A DNA stretch of 34,221 nt from an uncultured Pleurocapsa sp. (GCA_938015355.1 CALLPS010000114.1:1-34221); one strand, 5' to 3'. Counted from the first letter of the stretch, positions 8,530 through 17,622 are shown. The notes: a model not told the origin generated them from the sequence alone. Numbers and translations: made by a program.

Positions 8530-10395
8530 GTGAAAGCTATTAATTCAACTATAGATATTTTGCTAATCGACAATAATCAAGTTGATAGTAGAGAACTTGA
8601 GTATTTCTTGAAAAATATCAAATCTAAGAGCTTTAAATTAACAAGAGTTAAAGACTTAAATGCCAGCTTAGAATTCATCAAGCAAGATCACCATGACCTA
8701 ATCTTCTACATTGTTACTCAACATGAATATAGTAACTTAAGTATCTTATTGAAGCTTCGAGAGACTAACAGTCGAGAGATTCCTCTGATCTTAATTTCTA
8801 CTATTAATGAATTTGATATCAACTTACTTAATGTTGCCATAGATGATTACTTAATCTGGTCAGATATATCCGCTACTTTGTTAGAAAAAACAATTTATTT
8901 AGCACTAAAAAAAGCTAATAATAGAAAAGAGAGTACATTAATTGCTCATGAAAATATTGAATTAGACTCACAATTATTAACAACAAAAAAATTATTTCAA
9001 ACAATTATTGATAATACTTCTACTTTAATTTGGATGTGCGATGAGCTAGGGAATAGTACATTTTTTAACCAAGCTTGGAATCGACTTTTAGGGCAAAATA
9101 TTGAAACTAGATTAAATAGTAAATGGATGTTGAATATTCATCCTCAGGATTTTGCTAAATGCGATCGCCAATTTAATCAAGCATTATCTGAAACTGAAGG
9201 ATTTAGGATTAGCTATCGTTTAAAATGTGCTGATAACCAATATCGTTGGATATCCAATTATGCCGTTCCCCAATTTTCCGTAAGTGGCAAATTTGAAGGA
9301 TTGGTGGGTTATTGTTTTGATATCACTAGCCATAAGACAATCGAGCAGAAGCTAATTCAACGGGCAGCGAGCGATCGCCTTTTAGCCCATATTACGCAAA
9401 AAATTCATGCTTCTCTCGATCTAGACCAAATTTTGCAAACAACTGTCGCCGAACTCCATCAGTTTTTACAAGCCGACAAGATTCAGATCAATCGATTACA
9501 GGAAGGTAAACTAACTTTACTGTTCGAGTCCAAGTTCAATAATCAACCCCTTAGCTGTGATATTGATCACCCTCAACGATTTCCCATATTATTATTTCAA
9601 AATAATCTTGCTCAGTTGGCTGCTGGTGAAATTGCTACTCAAGAGGAGGTTGATTCGCCAATGAGTAAGGGAGATCTTTGTTCAATCCTGATGATTCCGA
9701 TTCTTCCTGAGGACAAGTTATGGGGAATACTATGTATCGAACAATGTTCAATCTCTAGAGAGTGGAATACAGAAGAAATTAAACTACTGGAGCGAGTGGC
9801 ATTAGAATTGTCCGTAGCCATTAAACAGGCAAAACTTTATCAACAGCTAGAAGAAGCAAATCAAGAACTAGAAGCACTATCAGTAGTTGATGGTTTAACT
9901 AAGATCGCCAATCGCCGTAAATTTGACAACTATATTGCAGCAGAGTGGACTAGATTAGCCAGAGAACAAAATCCTTTATCGTTAATTCTCTGTGATATAG
10001 ACTACTTTAAACTATATAACGATACCTATGGTCATCAAGCAGGCGATCGCTGTTTGCAGGAAGTAGCCCAGGCAATTAGCAAAGTTATTAAACGTCCAGC
10101 GGATTTAGTAGCTCGATATGGGGGAGAAGAGTTTGTTTTTGTTTTGCCCAATACTCCCATGGCGGGAGCCAAATACTTAGCACAGCAAGTGCGCTTGCAG
10201 ATTGAAACCTTGAGACTTCCACATATTAATTCTCCTGTAGATCTTTATGTAACCCTTTCCTTAGGAGTATCCTGCTGTATCCCTAGTGCCAATTTTAGTT
10301 TTCATACCTTAGTAACAGCAGCAGACAAAGGTTTATATCAGGCAAAAGCAACGGGACGTAATCGAGTTGTAGAATATGAGATTGAGCCAGAATAA
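8530..10395 (+). CDS. Diguanylate cyclase with pseudo-receiver, PAS and GAF domains
   Basis: This 621-residue signalling protein starts at a GTG. Residues 8-125 resemble a receiver domain, but the phosphoacceptor Asp position is Ile61 (HDLIFYIV) and the conserved Lys position is Trp110 (DDYLIW), so it cannot be phosphorylated conventionally. A PAS domain spans about 155-275 (IIDNTSTLIWMCDE to YCFDIT) and a GAF domain about 295-445. The GGDEF domain (about 450-615) has an intact GGEEF at 531-535, the metal/substrate region DIDYFKLYNDTYGH, and an inhibitory-site RxxD (RPAD, 522-525). It should therefore make c-di-GMP from two GTP with product inhibition. It ends 6 bp before cbiD, so the two are probably co-expressed. 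No membrane segment is visible. Confidence 0.93.
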   Translation: MKAINSTIDILLIDNNQVDSRELEYFLKNIKSKSFKLTRVKDLNASLEFIKQDHHDLIFYIVTQHEYSNLSILLKLRETNSREIPLILISTINEFDINLLNVAIDDYLIWSDISATLLEKTIYLALKKANNRKESTLIAHENIELDSQLLTTKKLFQTIIDNTSTLIWMCDELGNSTFFNQAWNRLLGQNIETRLNSKWMLNIHPQDFAKCDRQFNQALSETEGFRISYRLKCADNQYRWISNYAVPQFSVSGKFEGLVGYCFDITSHKTIEQKLIQRAASDRLLAHITQKIHASLDLDQILQTTVAELHQFLQADKIQINRLQEGKLTLLFESKFNNQPLSCDIDHPQRFPILLFQNNLAQLAAGEIATQEEVDSPMSKGDLCSILMIPILPEDKLWGILCIEQCSISREWNTEEIKLLERVALELSVAIKQAKLYQQLEEANQELEALSVVDGLTKIANRRKFDNYIAAEWTRLAREQNPLSLILCDIDYFKLYNDTYGHQAGDRCLQEVAQAISKVIKRPADLVARYGGEEFVFVLPNTPMAGAKYLAQQVRLQIETLRLPHINSPVDLYVTLSLGVSCCIPSANFSFHTLVTAADKGLYQAKATGRNRVVEYEIEPE

Positions 10396-10401
10396 TCTAT
10401 T

Positions 10402-11511
10402 ATGCCTACTGGATATACTCTCCCTGTTTTCGCCTGTGGTAGTGCGATCGCAGCTCTACGCCATCTTCAGCAACAATCCCCTCAGAATCAAGTCACAGTC
10501 AACTTAATTAGACCTCCTCAACAGGCAAAGATTAAAATCGAACAGGTAGCCAAGATCGATCAAGATTCGGCGATCGCCATTACCCTAAGTGACCCTGGAG
10601 ATCATCTAGATCTCACTCGAAATACGCCGATCTGGGCAAAGGTAAGTTGGAATAGCAACTTTAGTAATCAAATTACCATTGAGGGAGGAGAAGGAATTGG
10701 CAAGCAGCAGGATAGTCAGCAGCAAGCGGCAATTTATAGTTATGCTCAAGAACTAATTAAAGCCAACCTCACGCCGTTATTACAGAGTAATGAAGGTATC
10801 GTGGTAACTATTATTTTGCCCGAAGGGATCAGATTAGCCAAGCGGACATCTAATGAAGCTTTTGGGGTGGTTGAAGGACTTTCATTGTTGGGGACGACTG
10901 GTATTGTTCAACCTTTAACTGCACCAAGTCAACTAGAAGTTTACCAAGAAGAGATTAAAACTAAGGCAGCTTTATTTGATTCTCTGGTATTTTGCATCGG
11001 CGAAAATGGCATAGATCTGGCACAAAAATCAGGCATCGATCCTCAAAGAATTATCAAGACTGCCAACTGGATGGGTTCAATGCTGGTTACTGCTGCTGCT
11101 GCCGAAGTCAAGTCTATCTTACTGTTTGGCTATCATGGCAAACTGATTAAGCTAGCAGGGGGAATTTTTCACACCCACAATCATCTTGCTGATGGTAGAA
11201 GAGAAATTATGACTGCCTATTGTGCCAAACTAGGCTTACCTCAATCTCAAATTGAGCAAATATTTAACTGTGCCACTACGGAATCTGCTCTCAGTATGTT
11301 GCGGGAAATCGATCAGACTAACCCAGATCATCCTAGTTGGGTAGATTTAGTTTATCAGGAATTAGCCCAGGCGATCGATGACAAGTGTGCAGACTATATT
11401 TATAAGTATATAGAGCAAAAACTTTGTGTCGGTTCAGTACTCTTTGATCGCAGTCGCCAAGTAATTTGTCAAAGCGAAAATGCCCTTCTTTTGCTATCTA
11501 AATTATGTTAG
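10402..11511 (+). CDS. cbiD: Cobalt-precorrin-5B C1-methyltransferase CbiD
   Basis: Anaerobic cobalamin pathway enzyme that methylates C1 of cobalt-precorrin-5B. At 369 residues it has the normal length. Family features include the N-terminal SGYTLPVFA-like segment (PTGYTLPVFACGSAIAAL), the motif LSDPGDHLDLTR (about 59-70), the glycine-rich EGGEGIG, and LFGYHGKLIKLAGGIFHTHNH (about 242-262). The ATG at 10402 lies 6 bp after the diguanylate cyclase stop, suggesting translational coupling. The 3' end of this gene recurs twice downstream (12141-12217 and 12239-12333), with a GNAT gene between. In several cyanobacteria, as I recall, cbiD lies directly next to guaA; here that neighbourhood has been interrupted. 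Confidence 0.93.
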   Translation: MPTGYTLPVFACGSAIAALRHLQQQSPQNQVTVNLIRPPQQAKIKIEQVAKIDQDSAIAITLSDPGDHLDLTRNTPIWAKVSWNSNFSNQITIEGGEGIGKQQDSQQQAAIYSYAQELIKANLTPLLQSNEGIVVTIILPEGIRLAKRTSNEAFGVVEGLSLLGTTGIVQPLTAPSQLEVYQEEIKTKAALFDSLVFCIGENGIDLAQKSGIDPQRIIKTANWMGSMLVTAAAAEVKSILLFGYHGKLIKLAGGIFHTHNHLADGRREIMTAYCAKLGLPQSQIEQIFNCATTESALSMLREIDQTNPDHPSWVDLVYQELAQAIDDKCADYIYKYIEQKLCVGSVLFDRSRQVICQSENALLLLSKLC

Positions 11512-11515
11512 GGCA
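11421..11515 (+). repeat. cbiD 3'-end repeat, copy A (functional gene end)
   Basis: This is the native C-terminal coding segment of cbiD, the reference copy for two further copies at 12141-12217 and 12239-12333. It encodes LCVGSVLFDRSRQVICQSEN and about eight more residues before the stop. Confidence 0.85.
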
Positions 11516-11658
11516 TGAATCTTTACCCCACTTTTATTTCAGATATCTTATCCGTAACTTTCAGAATAATATTGTCGTAAAATCTTTATATTTATTTGGC
11601 GTAATACAAATTAACTAGCACGAGATAATTTTAATTTTGAGTATGAATCTTGTGGATT

Positions 11659-12132
11659 TCATTGATGCGGAATCCATTTCAAAAAGCATCGATTCCCATG
11701 CTGTTTGGTAATCTTTGCGCCTAATCGATGATAAAAGCTAAGTCCACGAGTGTTTCGCGCATCAGCATTCCAAGCAAGATGGGTACAGTCATTTGCTTTG
11801 GCAATTTGAGCAAGTTTATCCATTAATATTGCTCCTACTCCTTGACTTCTGTGAGCCTCATCTACGTATAGATCATCAAGCCAAATACTTGGCTGACCTG
11901 CAAATGATGAGTACCTAAATCCATATAGTGCAAAACCAACTTCATGTCCTGACAACTCTGCAAACAAAACGTAAGAAAAAGGAATTGTTCCGAAAAGTGT
12001 TTTGCGTATTTTGTCTTCAGATACTTGCAGTACCCCAGAGAATGCGCCAATGTTTCTGTCAAATTCTGACTTCTTCTGGATAAATGAAAAGATGAGCAAT
12101 ACATCATCAGGAATGGCAGATCTAACTTTCAT
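11659..12132 (-). CDS. GNAT-family N-acetyltransferase
   Basis: A 157-residue GCN5-related acetyltransferase. The acetyl-CoA pyrophosphate-binding motif is RSQGVGAILM (about 94-103), preceded by the beta4 strand WLDDLYVDEAH and followed by NARGLSFYHRLGA-type motif B (NTRGLSFYHRLGAK). Together with the N-terminal pattern (RSAIPDDVLLIFSFI), this resembles the diamine/spermidine acetyltransferase-like branch, but the substrate cannot be fixed. The gene is transcribed against cbiD and guaA and lies between a cbiD 3' end (copy A) and a second copy starting 9 bp beyond its own start codon (copy B). That is the arrangement expected if it arrived as a small inserted cassette. Confidence 0.88.
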   Translation of the reverse strand: MKVRSAIPDDVLLIFSFIQKKSEFDRNIGAFSGVLQVSEDKIRKTLFGTIPFSYVLFAELSGHEVGFALYGFRYSSFAGQPSIWLDDLYVDEAHRSQGVGAILMDKLAQIAKANDCTHLAWNADARNTRGLSFYHRLGAKITKQHGNRCFLKWIPHQ

Positions 12133-12140
12133 TGATTAAA

Positions 12141-12217
12141 CTGTTTGATCGTAGTTTTCAAGTAATTTGTCAAAGCGAGAATGCTCTTCTTTTGCAATCT
12201 GACATTATGTTAGGTTG
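12141..12217 (+). repeat. cbiD 3'-end repeat, copy B (gene fragment)
   Basis: This segment matches the last part of cbiD, starting abruptly at 12141. It shares a 20-bp identical core (caagtaatttgtcaaagcga) with copy A. Read in the cbiD frame it gives LFDRSFQVICQSENALLLQS, close to the true C-terminus, with several synonymous changes. Homology stops sharply 8 bp upstream of the divergent GNAT start codon. Confidence 0.85.
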
Positions 12218-12238
12218 CTAAAAACATTTATATTATTT

Positions 12239-12333
12239 ACTTTGTATCGGTTTAGTACTCTTAGATCGCGATCGCCAGGTAATTTGTCAAAGGGAGAATG
12301 CTTTTCTTTTGCTATCTGAATTTATGTTAGGGT
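12239..12333 (+). repeat. cbiD 3'-end repeat, copy C (gene fragment)
   Basis: A second extra copy of the cbiD tail, 117 bp after copy B. In frame it reads LCIGLVLLDRDRQVICQREN and continues open past the former stop. B and C also resemble each other in the sequence that follows, so the extra unit is roughly 117 bp long. It begins farther upstream in cbiD than copy B does. It lies between the GNAT gene and guaA. Confidence 0.85.
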
Positions 12334-12473
12334 ATTGGGAATATTTATACCGTTTTTGCTTTATATAGTCCCGCCCAGGGGCATCATAACTTGCCAAATC
12401 TAAATTTGTAGTGAAAGCTTAAATTTCTTTACACTTTGTTACCTAATTACCTACCCAGATTTCCTAGAGTATA

Positions 12474-14102
12474 GTGACTATTCAGACAGAATCAATCTCT
12501 CCCCGTAGCGACGCTTTGGCTCCTAAGTCTCTAGTTGAGAATGCTAATCGTCAAAAAATTATTATTATCGATTTTGGTTCTCAATACTCGGAGTTAATTG
12601 CTCGCCGCATTAGAGAAACCCAAGTATATTCAGAAGTCTTGTCTTACAGGACTTCTGCTCAAGAGTTAAAAGAAATCGATCCTCAAGGAATTATCCTCTC
12701 TGGAGGACCCAATTCCGTATATGACGATTATGCTCCGAAATGTGACCCTGAAATTTGGAATTTAGGTATTCCCGTTCTCGGTGTATGTTACGGAATGCAA
12801 CTAATGGTTAAGCAACTAGGTGGCGCGGTTGAACAAGTGAAGTTAGGGGAATACGGTAAAGCAGAATTATATATCGAAGATCCTACCGACTTGCTGACTA
12901 ACGTTGAACATGGTTCAACTATGTGGATGAGTCATGGCGACTCTTGCACTAAACTACCAGAAGGATTTTCAGTTTTAGCCTATACCAAAAATACTTCTTG
13001 CGCCGCAATTTCTAATCCTACCAAAAAACTATTTGGAGTACAGTTTCACCCAGAGGTGGTGCATTCTGAGGGGGGAAGCGCCCTGATTCGTAACTTTGTC
13101 TATCATGTCTGCGAGTGTGAACCGACTTGGACGACAGAAACCTTTGTTGAGGAGTCAATTCGTGATATCAGAGCAAAAGTGGGGAAAAAGCGAGTATTAT
13201 TAGCCCTTTCTGGGGGAGTAGATTCTTCAACCCTAGCTTTTCTGCTGCATCGGGCAATTGGCGATCAACTCACCTGTATGTTTATTGATCAAGGCTTTAT
13301 GCGTAAAGGGGAGCCTGAAAGACTAGTAGAAATATTCAAAAACAAGTTTCATATTCCTGTAGAATATGTGATGGCGCGCGATCGCTTTTTGAAGCAGGTA
13401 GAGGGAGTAACAGATCCTGAACTAAAACGCCGTCGCATTGGACATGAGTTTATCCAGGTTTTTGAAGAAGAATCCAAGAAACTAGGCCCGTTTGATTATC
13501 TCGCTCAGGGAACTCTCTATCCCGACGTGATTGAATCGGCAGATAGTAATGTTGATCCGAAAACAGGAGAAAGGGTAGCGGTTAAAATTAAAAGCCATCA
13601 CAACGTCGGTGGTTTGCCCAAAGATCTTCGATTTAAACTGGTTGAACCTTTACGTAAGCTATTTAAGGACGAGGTGCGAAATGTGGCTCGTGCCATTGGT
13701 TTGCCTGAAGAAATAGTCCGTCGCCATCCTTTTCCTGGCCCTGGTTTAGCTATTCGGATTGTGGGGGAAGTTACTGCGGAAAGATTAAATATTCTGCGGG
13801 ATGCTGACTTTATTGTCCGTGACGAAATTAGTAAACAGGGTGTATACCACGATTATTGGCAGGCATTTGCGGTACTGTTGCCAATTCGCAGCGTTGGCGT
13901 GATGGGGGATAAACGAACCTATGCTCACCCCATTGTGCTCCGCTTTATTACTAGTGAAGATGGGATGACCGCAGATTGGGCAAGAGTTCCTTACGATATG
14001 TTGGAAACTATTTCTAACCGTATTGTGAATGAGGTTAAAGGGGTAAATCGTGTCGTTTATGATATTACTTCTAAACCCCCAGGAACAATTGAGTGGGAAT
14101 AA
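12474..14102 (+). CDS. guaA: GMP synthase (glutamine-hydrolysing)
   Basis: Converts XMP to GMP using glutamine and ATP. It is 542 residues, starting at a GTG. The class I glutamine amidotransferase domain has Cys105 in GVCYGMQ, with His192 and Glu194 in FHPEV. The ATP-pyrophosphatase P-loop SGGVDSS is at 246-252. The dimerisation domain ends in the family-typical KPPGTIEWE. All catalytic residues are present. The N-terminus is about 25 residues longer than in E. coli, as is usual for cyanobacterial GuaA. The gene probably has its own promoter in the gap containing the cbiD tail repeats. Confidence 0.97.
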   Translation: MTIQTESISPRSDALAPKSLVENANRQKIIIIDFGSQYSELIARRIRETQVYSEVLSYRTSAQELKEIDPQGIILSGGPNSVYDDYAPKCDPEIWNLGIPVLGVCYGMQLMVKQLGGAVEQVKLGEYGKAELYIEDPTDLLTNVEHGSTMWMSHGDSCTKLPEGFSVLAYTKNTSCAAISNPTKKLFGVQFHPEVVHSEGGSALIRNFVYHVCECEPTWTTETFVEESIRDIRAKVGKKRVLLALSGGVDSSTLAFLLHRAIGDQLTCMFIDQGFMRKGEPERLVEIFKNKFHIPVEYVMARDRFLKQVEGVTDPELKRRRIGHEFIQVFEEESKKLGPFDYLAQGTLYPDVIESADSNVDPKTGERVAVKIKSHHNVGGLPKDLRFKLVEPLRKLFKDEVRNVARAIGLPEEIVRRHPFPGPGLAIRIVGEVTAERLNILRDADFIVRDEISKQGVYHDYWQAFAVLLPIRSVGVMGDKRTYAHPIVLRFITSEDGMTADWARVPYDMLETISNRIVNEVKGVNRVVYDITSKPPGTIEWE

Positions 14103-14363
14103 TTAGAGCCATAACTCTAGGAGATTAAATCTTCGATCTAATAGGCGATCGCCAAAGATATTGCTAAAGCGATCGCTTGTTTAATGAAACACAAAATATG
14201 GACTTTTGCTCAATTAAAGTTAACCTGAGTACGGGATAAGTTGAAACCCTTATTTGCCAAGAGTTTTTAAAACATTATTTTTTTAAACATTATTTTCTTG
14301 TTTAATATCTTGAAATAACTTACCAGAAAACTAGTTAAAAGCTAATAGCTAATAGCTAATAGC
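14103..14363. other. Intergenic DNA with heptamer run CTAATAG
   Basis: Downstream of guaA is a weak hairpin (TAGAG 14104-14108 with CTCTA 14115-14119, no T-tract), then two HIP1 octamers and AT-rich DNA with a direct repeat of aaacattatttt. The segment ends with a heptamer run (gctaata units, about 14340-14366) that leads into the MITE-like element. I see no RNA gene. Confidence 0.5.
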
Positions 14364-14365
14364 TA

Positions 14366-14485
14366 ATACTAAATCCGATTCATATAAGTTACTTTCACAA
14401 ATAAGTAAAAACTTCTTTAAGTCCCCCAGAATTGGGGGATTTAGGGGGCGAGACAAGAGTAACCTCCACGGAAAGGATTTAGTAT
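14366..14485. mobile_element. MITE-like element with 11-bp terminal inverted repeats
   Basis: The left end atactaaatcc (14366-14376) and the right end ggatttagtat (14475-14485) are perfect inverted repeats of 11 bp. They enclose about 98 bp containing a C-run/G-run palindrome (tcccccagaattgggggattta) of a type widespread in cyanobacterial genomes. There is no coding capacity. TA dinucleotides inside both ends (14367-14368 and 14483-14484) would fit target duplications of an IS630/Tc1-type transposase, if the true ends are ctaaatcc and ggatttag. A partial copy of the left end lies at 473-502. Confidence 0.7.
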
Positions 14486-14492
14486 AATAGCT

Positions 14493-14505
14493 ACGGCGAA
14501 GCCGT
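14493..14505. terminator. Short hairpin after the kinase-VWA gene
   Basis: ACGGC (14493-14497) and GCCGT (14501-14505) form a 5-bp stem with a GAA loop, 4-16 bp beyond the stop of the minus-strand kinase gene. On the minus strand a T-rich tract is not evident, so this is a weak terminator candidate or part of a repeat. Confidence 0.3.
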
Positions 14506-14508
14506 TTA

Positions 14509-17500
14509 CTATTTTGATTTTTGTAATAAAGCTTTTACTAGATGAGTCCAACGCTTGCGGGTAAAGAAAAGCACTAAACAGATTAAAGCTAAAAGATTGC
14601 CAATAATTTCGCTAGGTTCAGGTACACTCTGACTATTGCTACCAGAATTAGAAGGATAAGAAGATTGTCTACTTTGCTGGGAAAGGGGTACTTGCTGATT
14701 GAGTGTACTATTCGAGTTGGAATGAGATAGTAGTTGGTCAGCTTCTCTCAACTCTGGCTCATTGACAATGCTATCTTCTGGATTGAGGGATGATTGATGA
14801 TCATCAACTGCGACAAATGCCGTGTATTTAGACAAGAGATTATAATTTAACGCTGTTGTAGTTACTGCGGCGACTCCCTTGGTATTTTCTCGACCATACA
14901 TATCATTCATCAAATCCTTGATACGAGAACGTCCCCAGAGTTGTGCGATCGCATTATTGCCCCCTACCTGTTGGAAATTGACATCTAAGATCTGTTCGTA
15001 GGGTTGTCCTCCTGCAACTGTTCCAGTAATTTTTAATTTACCGCTATTGCTATCCTGTTTACGTCCATACAATACCAGAGGTTGACTAGCAAATAGATCT
15101 GGAGACTGGCGGGGATAGATTTCTGGGGGTTGACCATCCCCAAGCCATTCCAGTTCAATGTTTGTCACGACGGGTTTGTTGATTTCGCGGTAAAATTTTT
15201 CTGCCACTGACACGGCATCTTCATCGGGAGGCAAGATCGTAACTGTGCCGCGCCCCAACTCTGCTAGACGATTGAGTAAGAAACGATTAGTAGAAGATCC
15301 TACTCCAAAGCTATACAATCGATTACCTGGCTGGAGTTGATCTCGGATACGCCCGATAACTTCTTCGTCAGCACCGATTAAACCGTCGGAAAGTAGAACA
15401 ATGCTTCGCAACCGCCCATCCTCCGCAGCAGGAAAGTTAAGTACAGTGTTGATGCCATTCATTAATTCTGTCCCACCATTGGCATCGATGTTATTAATAT
15501 AAGCCAATGCTTGAGAACGATTTTCTCGGGTATTTGTTAAGGGTTGCTCTGCTAACTTGTTGCTCCGATTAGCAAAGTCAATAATATTAAAAGTATCTTC
15601 TTCATTTAACCCGCTAATAAACTGGCGCATCAGTTCTTTAGATTGAGCGATCGCAGCTCCCCGTTGTGAGCCTGAAGTATCCATTAAAAACACCACATCT
15701 TTCGGTACAACCTGTTCTGACTTATAATCCACGGCGGGAATCAAATAGGTTGCAAAATGTCCTCCTTGCTGATTCGATTGAGTTAATACTGTGGCTTGGG
15801 TGGCTGCTCCCGCAATTTGATAGCGCAAAATCAGATCTTGATTGGGAATAATGTCTTGGTTTACCAGGGCAACTTTGGTCGCGGAATTAGTATTTTGGAT
15901 GGTGATGCCATGAGAAGGCGACTCTACCCCAGAAATAGCCACTCCCGCATCAATTTCTACGGTAAGGTCAATGTCTTGCCCCGAACGAGTCTTCTGAACA
16001 TCTTTTGCCCAGGCGGGGGAAATTAAAGGATTGAAATTGCTGAAATTATTACTAGTTTTATCTGCTCCATAACGAGGTGCTACTACTAGGGGAAAAGCAA
16101 ACTCATAGTCACTACCAATAAATTGCAGAGTATTAGTGTAGCGAATGACTACCTCAACTTGTGCTCCTGGTTGGATATTCGCTAGGGATTGGGTAAAGAT
16201 ATTATCCTTTTGTTGTTCTAATAAACCAGCGGTTTTACCTTGGCGTTTCGCTTGTTGGTAGATTTGTTGCGCTTCTGCTTTCTCTTTAATGATACCGCGA
16301 ATAATGCGATCGCCAATCTGGATTTCCATGTCGTCTACCGCAGCATTGTCTGGGAGGGGAAATTGATAGATTGCTTCTAGAGGTTGATTATGAGGATTAG
16401 TAAAAGTTTGCTTGACTTCCACCCGCGCTAGATTCCCCGCAATTTTCGCTGTTACTGCCGTATGTTCTAAAGGAAATGTCTGCACTGGTTTCCCTGCTGC
16501 GTAGCCGTATAGCCCGCCGAAATCAGAATCAATTTTAGGAATAGAAGTAGATCGGGAAGATCTCGGCGATCGCTGTTGTACCCTAGAAGAAGTAACTTGA
16601 GGAGTAGAAACCTGCTTCGCCACAGGAGCTACTAAAGATCTTAATCCCAGTAATGCCAAAATAGCTACGGTGCTAACTCCAACTATTTTTTTACCTCGAT
16701 GCTGTTTCTTCACAGGTTTACTTTGCAGATCCTTGAGCACTTGCCCCGCCGACTGATAGCGTTGATTAATTGCTCCTTCTAGCATCTTGTCCAGAATCTG
16801 ACCCAACTGTTGGCTTACAGGCTGACTAAGATAATGCCGCCAATTCCAGCTATTTTCGCCACTATCAAATAAATTAAAAGGATGAACGTTCGTTAATAAA
16901 TGAACGCAGGTAACACCCAAACTATAAATATCGCTGGCAAATACCGCTTTACCTTTCAATTGTTCTGGTGCAGTGTAAGCCGCTGAACCAATCACTGTAC
17001 CTGTTCTAGTTCCCGTGGCTGCGGTAACCACTTTCGCCGCCCCAAAATCCACCAGGGTTAAGGAATTATTCTGCTGGCGACGCACAATATTTTCGGGTTT
17101 AAGATCTCGATGGATAACCTTGTGGCTATGGACAAATTCGATTAGGGGCAAAAGATATAACAAAAGTTGCCGTATTTTAGCTTCATCCCAAGTAGATTCC
17201 TGAGCCAAATTACTGCCGTTAATAAACTCCTGAACTAGATACTGTTCCTTGTCTGCCACAAAATAATCAATCAAAGTCGGAATATGAGGATGTTCCCCCA
17301 GCACCTCTAACCTTTGAGCTTCCTGTTCAAATAACTTGGCTGCTTTTGCTTGATCTCGACTATGGGGTTCAACCCAAAATTGCTTGATGGCGCAGTACGG
17401 GCGATCGCTCTGGGATTCATCGACACCTTTAAAAGTTTTGCCAAAACCCCCTTGTCCAATTAACTCCAAGGCTCGATAGCGATTTTGTAACAGCAAATTG

Positions 17501-17622
17501 GAGCCACAACTAAGGCAAATCCGAGCTTCATTAACATTCTTCGGTTGCTGACAATCCCGATTAAAACAGTAACAACTATCATTTTTGTGGCTGGAAGATT
17601 CTTGCGGTGCAGATTTAATCAT
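14509..17622 (-). CDS. Ser/Thr protein kinase fused to VIT and VWA domains, PEP-CTERM-like tail
   Basis: The start is taken at the ATG 17620-17622, preceded by GGGA at 9 bp; a TTG at 17646 would add 8 residues. This gives 1037 residues. Residues 17-42 hold a cysteine motif (C19, C24, C36, C39) like the Cys motif of cyanobacterial SpkB-type kinases. The kinase domain (about 50-300) is complete: GQGGFG loop 56-61, Lys80, HRD 171-173, DFG 192-194, APE. A transmembrane helix lies at about 313-335. Outside it follow a VIT domain (about 382-501) and a von Willebrand A domain with an intact MIDAS (DTSGS 648-652, Thr718, Asp746). The C-terminus has VPEPS, a hydrophobic helix (about 1005-1020) and RKR, as in PEP-CTERM sorting signals, but with 13-14 extra residues after it. 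It probably links an outer-surface adhesion or proteolysis module to cytoplasmic phosphorylation. Confidence 0.9.
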   Translation of the reverse strand: MIKSAPQESSSHKNDSCYCFNRDCQQPKNVNEARICLSCGSNLLLQNRYRALELIGQGGFGKTFKGVDESQSDRPYCAIKQFWVEPHSRDQAKAAKLFEQEAQRLEVLGEHPHIPTLIDYFVADKEQYLVQEFINGSNLAQESTWDEAKIRQLLLYLLPLIEFVHSHKVIHRDLKPENIVRRQQNNSLTLVDFGAAKVVTAATGTRTGTVIGSAAYTAPEQLKGKAVFASDIYSLGVTCVHLLTNVHPFNLFDSGENSWNWRHYLSQPVSQQLGQILDKMLEGAINQRYQSAGQVLKDLQSKPVKKQHRGKKIVGVSTVAILALLGLRSLVAPVAKQVSTPQVTSSRVQQRSPRSSRSTSIPKIDSDFGGLYGYAAGKPVQTFPLEHTAVTAKIAGNLARVEVKQTFTNPHNQPLEAIYQFPLPDNAAVDDMEIQIGDRIIRGIIKEKAEAQQIYQQAKRQGKTAGLLEQQKDNIFTQSLANIQPGAQVEVVIRYTNTLQFIGSDYEFAFPLVVAPRYGADKTSNNFSNFNPLISPAWAKDVQKTRSGQDIDLTVEIDAGVAISGVESPSHGITIQNTNSATKVALVNQDIIPNQDLILRYQIAGAATQATVLTQSNQQGGHFATYLIPAVDYKSEQVVPKDVVFLMDTSGSQRGAAIAQSKELMRQFISGLNEEDTFNIIDFANRSNKLAEQPLTNTRENRSQALAYINNIDANGGTELMNGINTVLNFPAAEDGRLRSIVLLSDGLIGADEEVIGRIRDQLQPGNRLYSFGVGSSTNRFLLNRLAELGRGTVTILPPDEDAVSVAEKFYREINKPVVTNIELEWLGDGQPPEIYPRQSPDLFASQPLVLYGRKQDSNSGKLKITGTVAGGQPYEQILDVNFQQVGGNNAIAQLWGRSRIKDLMNDMYGRENTKGVAAVTTTALNYNLLSKYTAFVAVDDHQSSLNPEDSIVNEPELREADQLLSHSNSNSTLNQQVPLSQQSRQSSYPSNSGSNSQSVPEPSEIIGNLLALICLVLFFTRKRWTHLVKALLQKSK

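Noticed and set aside
14104-14119. Hairpin TAGAG/CTCTA after guaA as a terminator
   Set aside because: The stem is only 5 bp and AT-rich, with no T-tract after it.
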